Positions 5,444 through 6,104 of a stretch of 6,104 bases of DNA are shown here, in pieces. The stretch lies in contig JAHCKU010000201.1 of NCBI GenBank assembly GCA_026125625.1, positions 1-6,104 on the forward strand, read 5' to 3'. Each line of letters begins with the position of its first letter. Within the stretch, counting starts at the first letter, position 1. The notes under the pieces were generated by a model that saw nothing but the letters and a program-made list of their open reading frames with translations, made no database searches and had not been told where the DNA came from. This stretch comes from Burkholderiales bacterium (GTDB lineage Bacteria; Pseudomonadota; Gammaproteobacteria; Burkholderiales; SHXO01). The position numbers and the translations under genes are program-made.

Positions 5444-5944
5444 TTGAACCCCGCACCGATCCCACGCCTGTCGCTGGTCGTGGCCATGGGCAGCAACCGC
5501 GTGATCGGCGCGGACGGCAAGCTGCCGTGGCACATTCCCGAAGACCTGCAGCGCTTCAAGTCGCTGACCATGGGTCATCCGATCATCATGGGGCGCAAGA
5601 CCTACGAGGCCATCGGCCGCCTGCTGCCCGGGCGTACCTCGCTGATCGTCACGCGCCGTAGCGATTTCGAAGTCCCCGGCGCGATCGTGGTCGGTTCGCT
5701 GGATGAAGCGCTGGCGCGCTGCATCGATGCCGGCGAGGCGTTCGTGATCGGCGGTGGCGAGTTGTATCGTACGGCGTTGCCGCATGCGCAACGCATCTAC
5801 CTTACGCAGGTGGCGCTTGCGCCGGAAGGCGATACGTTCTTTCCGGAACTCGATCCTGCGCAGTGGCGCACGATGCAGCACGAAGTATTGGCGCGTACTG
5901 CCGCCGGTGTCCTCGCCGAGCTGGTGGTGCTGGAGCGCTGCTGA
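5444..5944 (+). CDS. folA: dihydrofolate reductase
   Basis: Reduces dihydrofolate to tetrahydrofolate with NADPH in the cytoplasm, regenerating the cofactor that ThyA oxidises; it is the target of trimethoprim. Family landmarks, numbered from the TTG start: LVVAMGSNRVIGADGKLPWHIPEDLQRFK with W29 and the catalytic acid D34 (D27 in E. coli), GRKTYEAIG (50-58), LPGR (61-64), the NADPH-binding VIGGGELY (101-108), EGDTFFP (128-134) and a C-terminal VVLERC. The start is uncertain. An ATG at 5396 gives 182 residues, but the first 16 have no counterpart in the family and the ATG lies in a possible -10. A TTG at 5444 with a weak GGTGA four bases ahead gives 166 residues, nearer the usual 159-170. Function is certain; the start is my preference only. 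Confidence 0.96.
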   Translation: MNPAPIPRLSLVVAMGSNRVIGADGKLPWHIPEDLQRFKSLTMGHPIIMGRKTYEAIGRLLPGRTSLIVTRRSDFEVPGAIVVGSLDEALARCIDAGEAFVIGGGELYRTALPHAQRIYLTQVALAPEGDTFFPELDPAQWRTMQHEVLARTAAGVLAELVVLERC

Positions 5945-6023
5945 GGCCCGCTGGCCGCCGGGTCGATGCAAGTCCGCCGGCAGACGCATCTGCAGACGGA
6001 CGTTCGCGAGATTGCGGCCCACC

Positions 6024-6053
6024 AAAAACTGCGGGCGCCCCGCAGGGCGCCCG
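6024..6053 (-). terminator. intrinsic terminator for a minus-strand gene at the right edge
   Basis: GGGCGCCC (6033-6040) and GGGCGCCC (6045-6052) are self-complementary and form a stem with a CGCA loop, extended by a C-G pair (6032/6053). On the minus strand the stem is followed after four bases by TTTTT (6028-6024), the layout of a Rho-independent terminator for transcription entering from the right. On the plus strand no T-tract follows, so it would serve folA poorly. Confidence 0.65.
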
Positions 6054-6079
6054 TCGCTCAGTGTTGCTGCCGTAGACGG

Positions 6080-6104
6080 CTATCCGATCCGCTCACCGAG
6101 GATG
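6080..6104 (-). CDS. probable C-terminal end of a convergent gene (partial, frame uncertain)
   Basis: The minus-strand terminator at 6024-6053 implies a gene entering from the right. One frame reads ILGERIG followed by TAG at 6082-6080. Another stays open to a TGA at 6060-6058 (ending SDSRLRQQH). Too little is visible to choose safely. In E. coli folA converges on apaH, so apaH is a guess from gene order only; the visible residues neither support nor exclude it. Confidence 0.3.

Noticed and set aside
4802..6025. Minus-strand open frame of 407 codons opposite the secreted protein and folA
   Set aside because: It covers two well-supported plus-strand genes, a terminator hairpin and the divergent promoter region, and has no recognisable domain.
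6096..6104. A plus-strand start (GAGGATG) at the right edge
   Set aside because: The GAG is too close to the ATG to serve as its ribosome site, and the nearby terminator indicates a gene on the other strand.

Overview
The window is GC-rich DNA with dense coding and high-GC third codon positions. It looks like a chromosomal segment of a gammaproteobacterium, most likely of the Xanthomonadales. That assignment is an inference from protein character and from gene order (folA facing a minus-strand gene, as folA faces apaH in E. coli); no rRNA or other marker confirms it.

Layout from left to right. Four genes on the minus strand fill bases 1-4761, transcribed from right to left: an AraC-family regulator (3808-4761), thyA (2452-3444), aroC (1127-2281) and an HcaT-like major facilitator transporter that runs off the left edge (1-1118). 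On the plus strand follow a small secreted protein of unknown function (4983-5333), divergent from the regulator, and folA (5444-5944). At the right edge there is a minus-strand intrinsic terminator and probably the last few codons of a convergent gene.

The conserved genes are linked by metabolism. AroC makes chorismate, the precursor of p-aminobenzoate and so of folate. ThyA consumes methylene-tetrahydrofolate and releases dihydrofolate, and FolA reduces dihydrofolate back. thyA and folA are adjacent and co-directional in many bacteria. Here they are on opposite strands with a regulator, a secreted protein and repeat DNA between them.

The least ordinary part is the repeat DNA. A 275-bp segment between thyA and the regulator has perfect 20-bp terminal inverted repeats and a second, nested 15-bp inverted repeat. 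A 39-bp miniature with related ends lies on the other side of thyA. Both abut YTAR-like tetranucleotides, as expected for IS5-type insertion, and the regulator's stop codon lies inside one of them. thyA, which is a divergent subtype with a large insertion, is therefore bracketed by two relics of one element family. I see no evidence for a new defence or biosynthetic system. The best leads are these elements, the divergent regulator/secreted-protein pair with its palindromic site, and the duplicated motif in the secreted protein.
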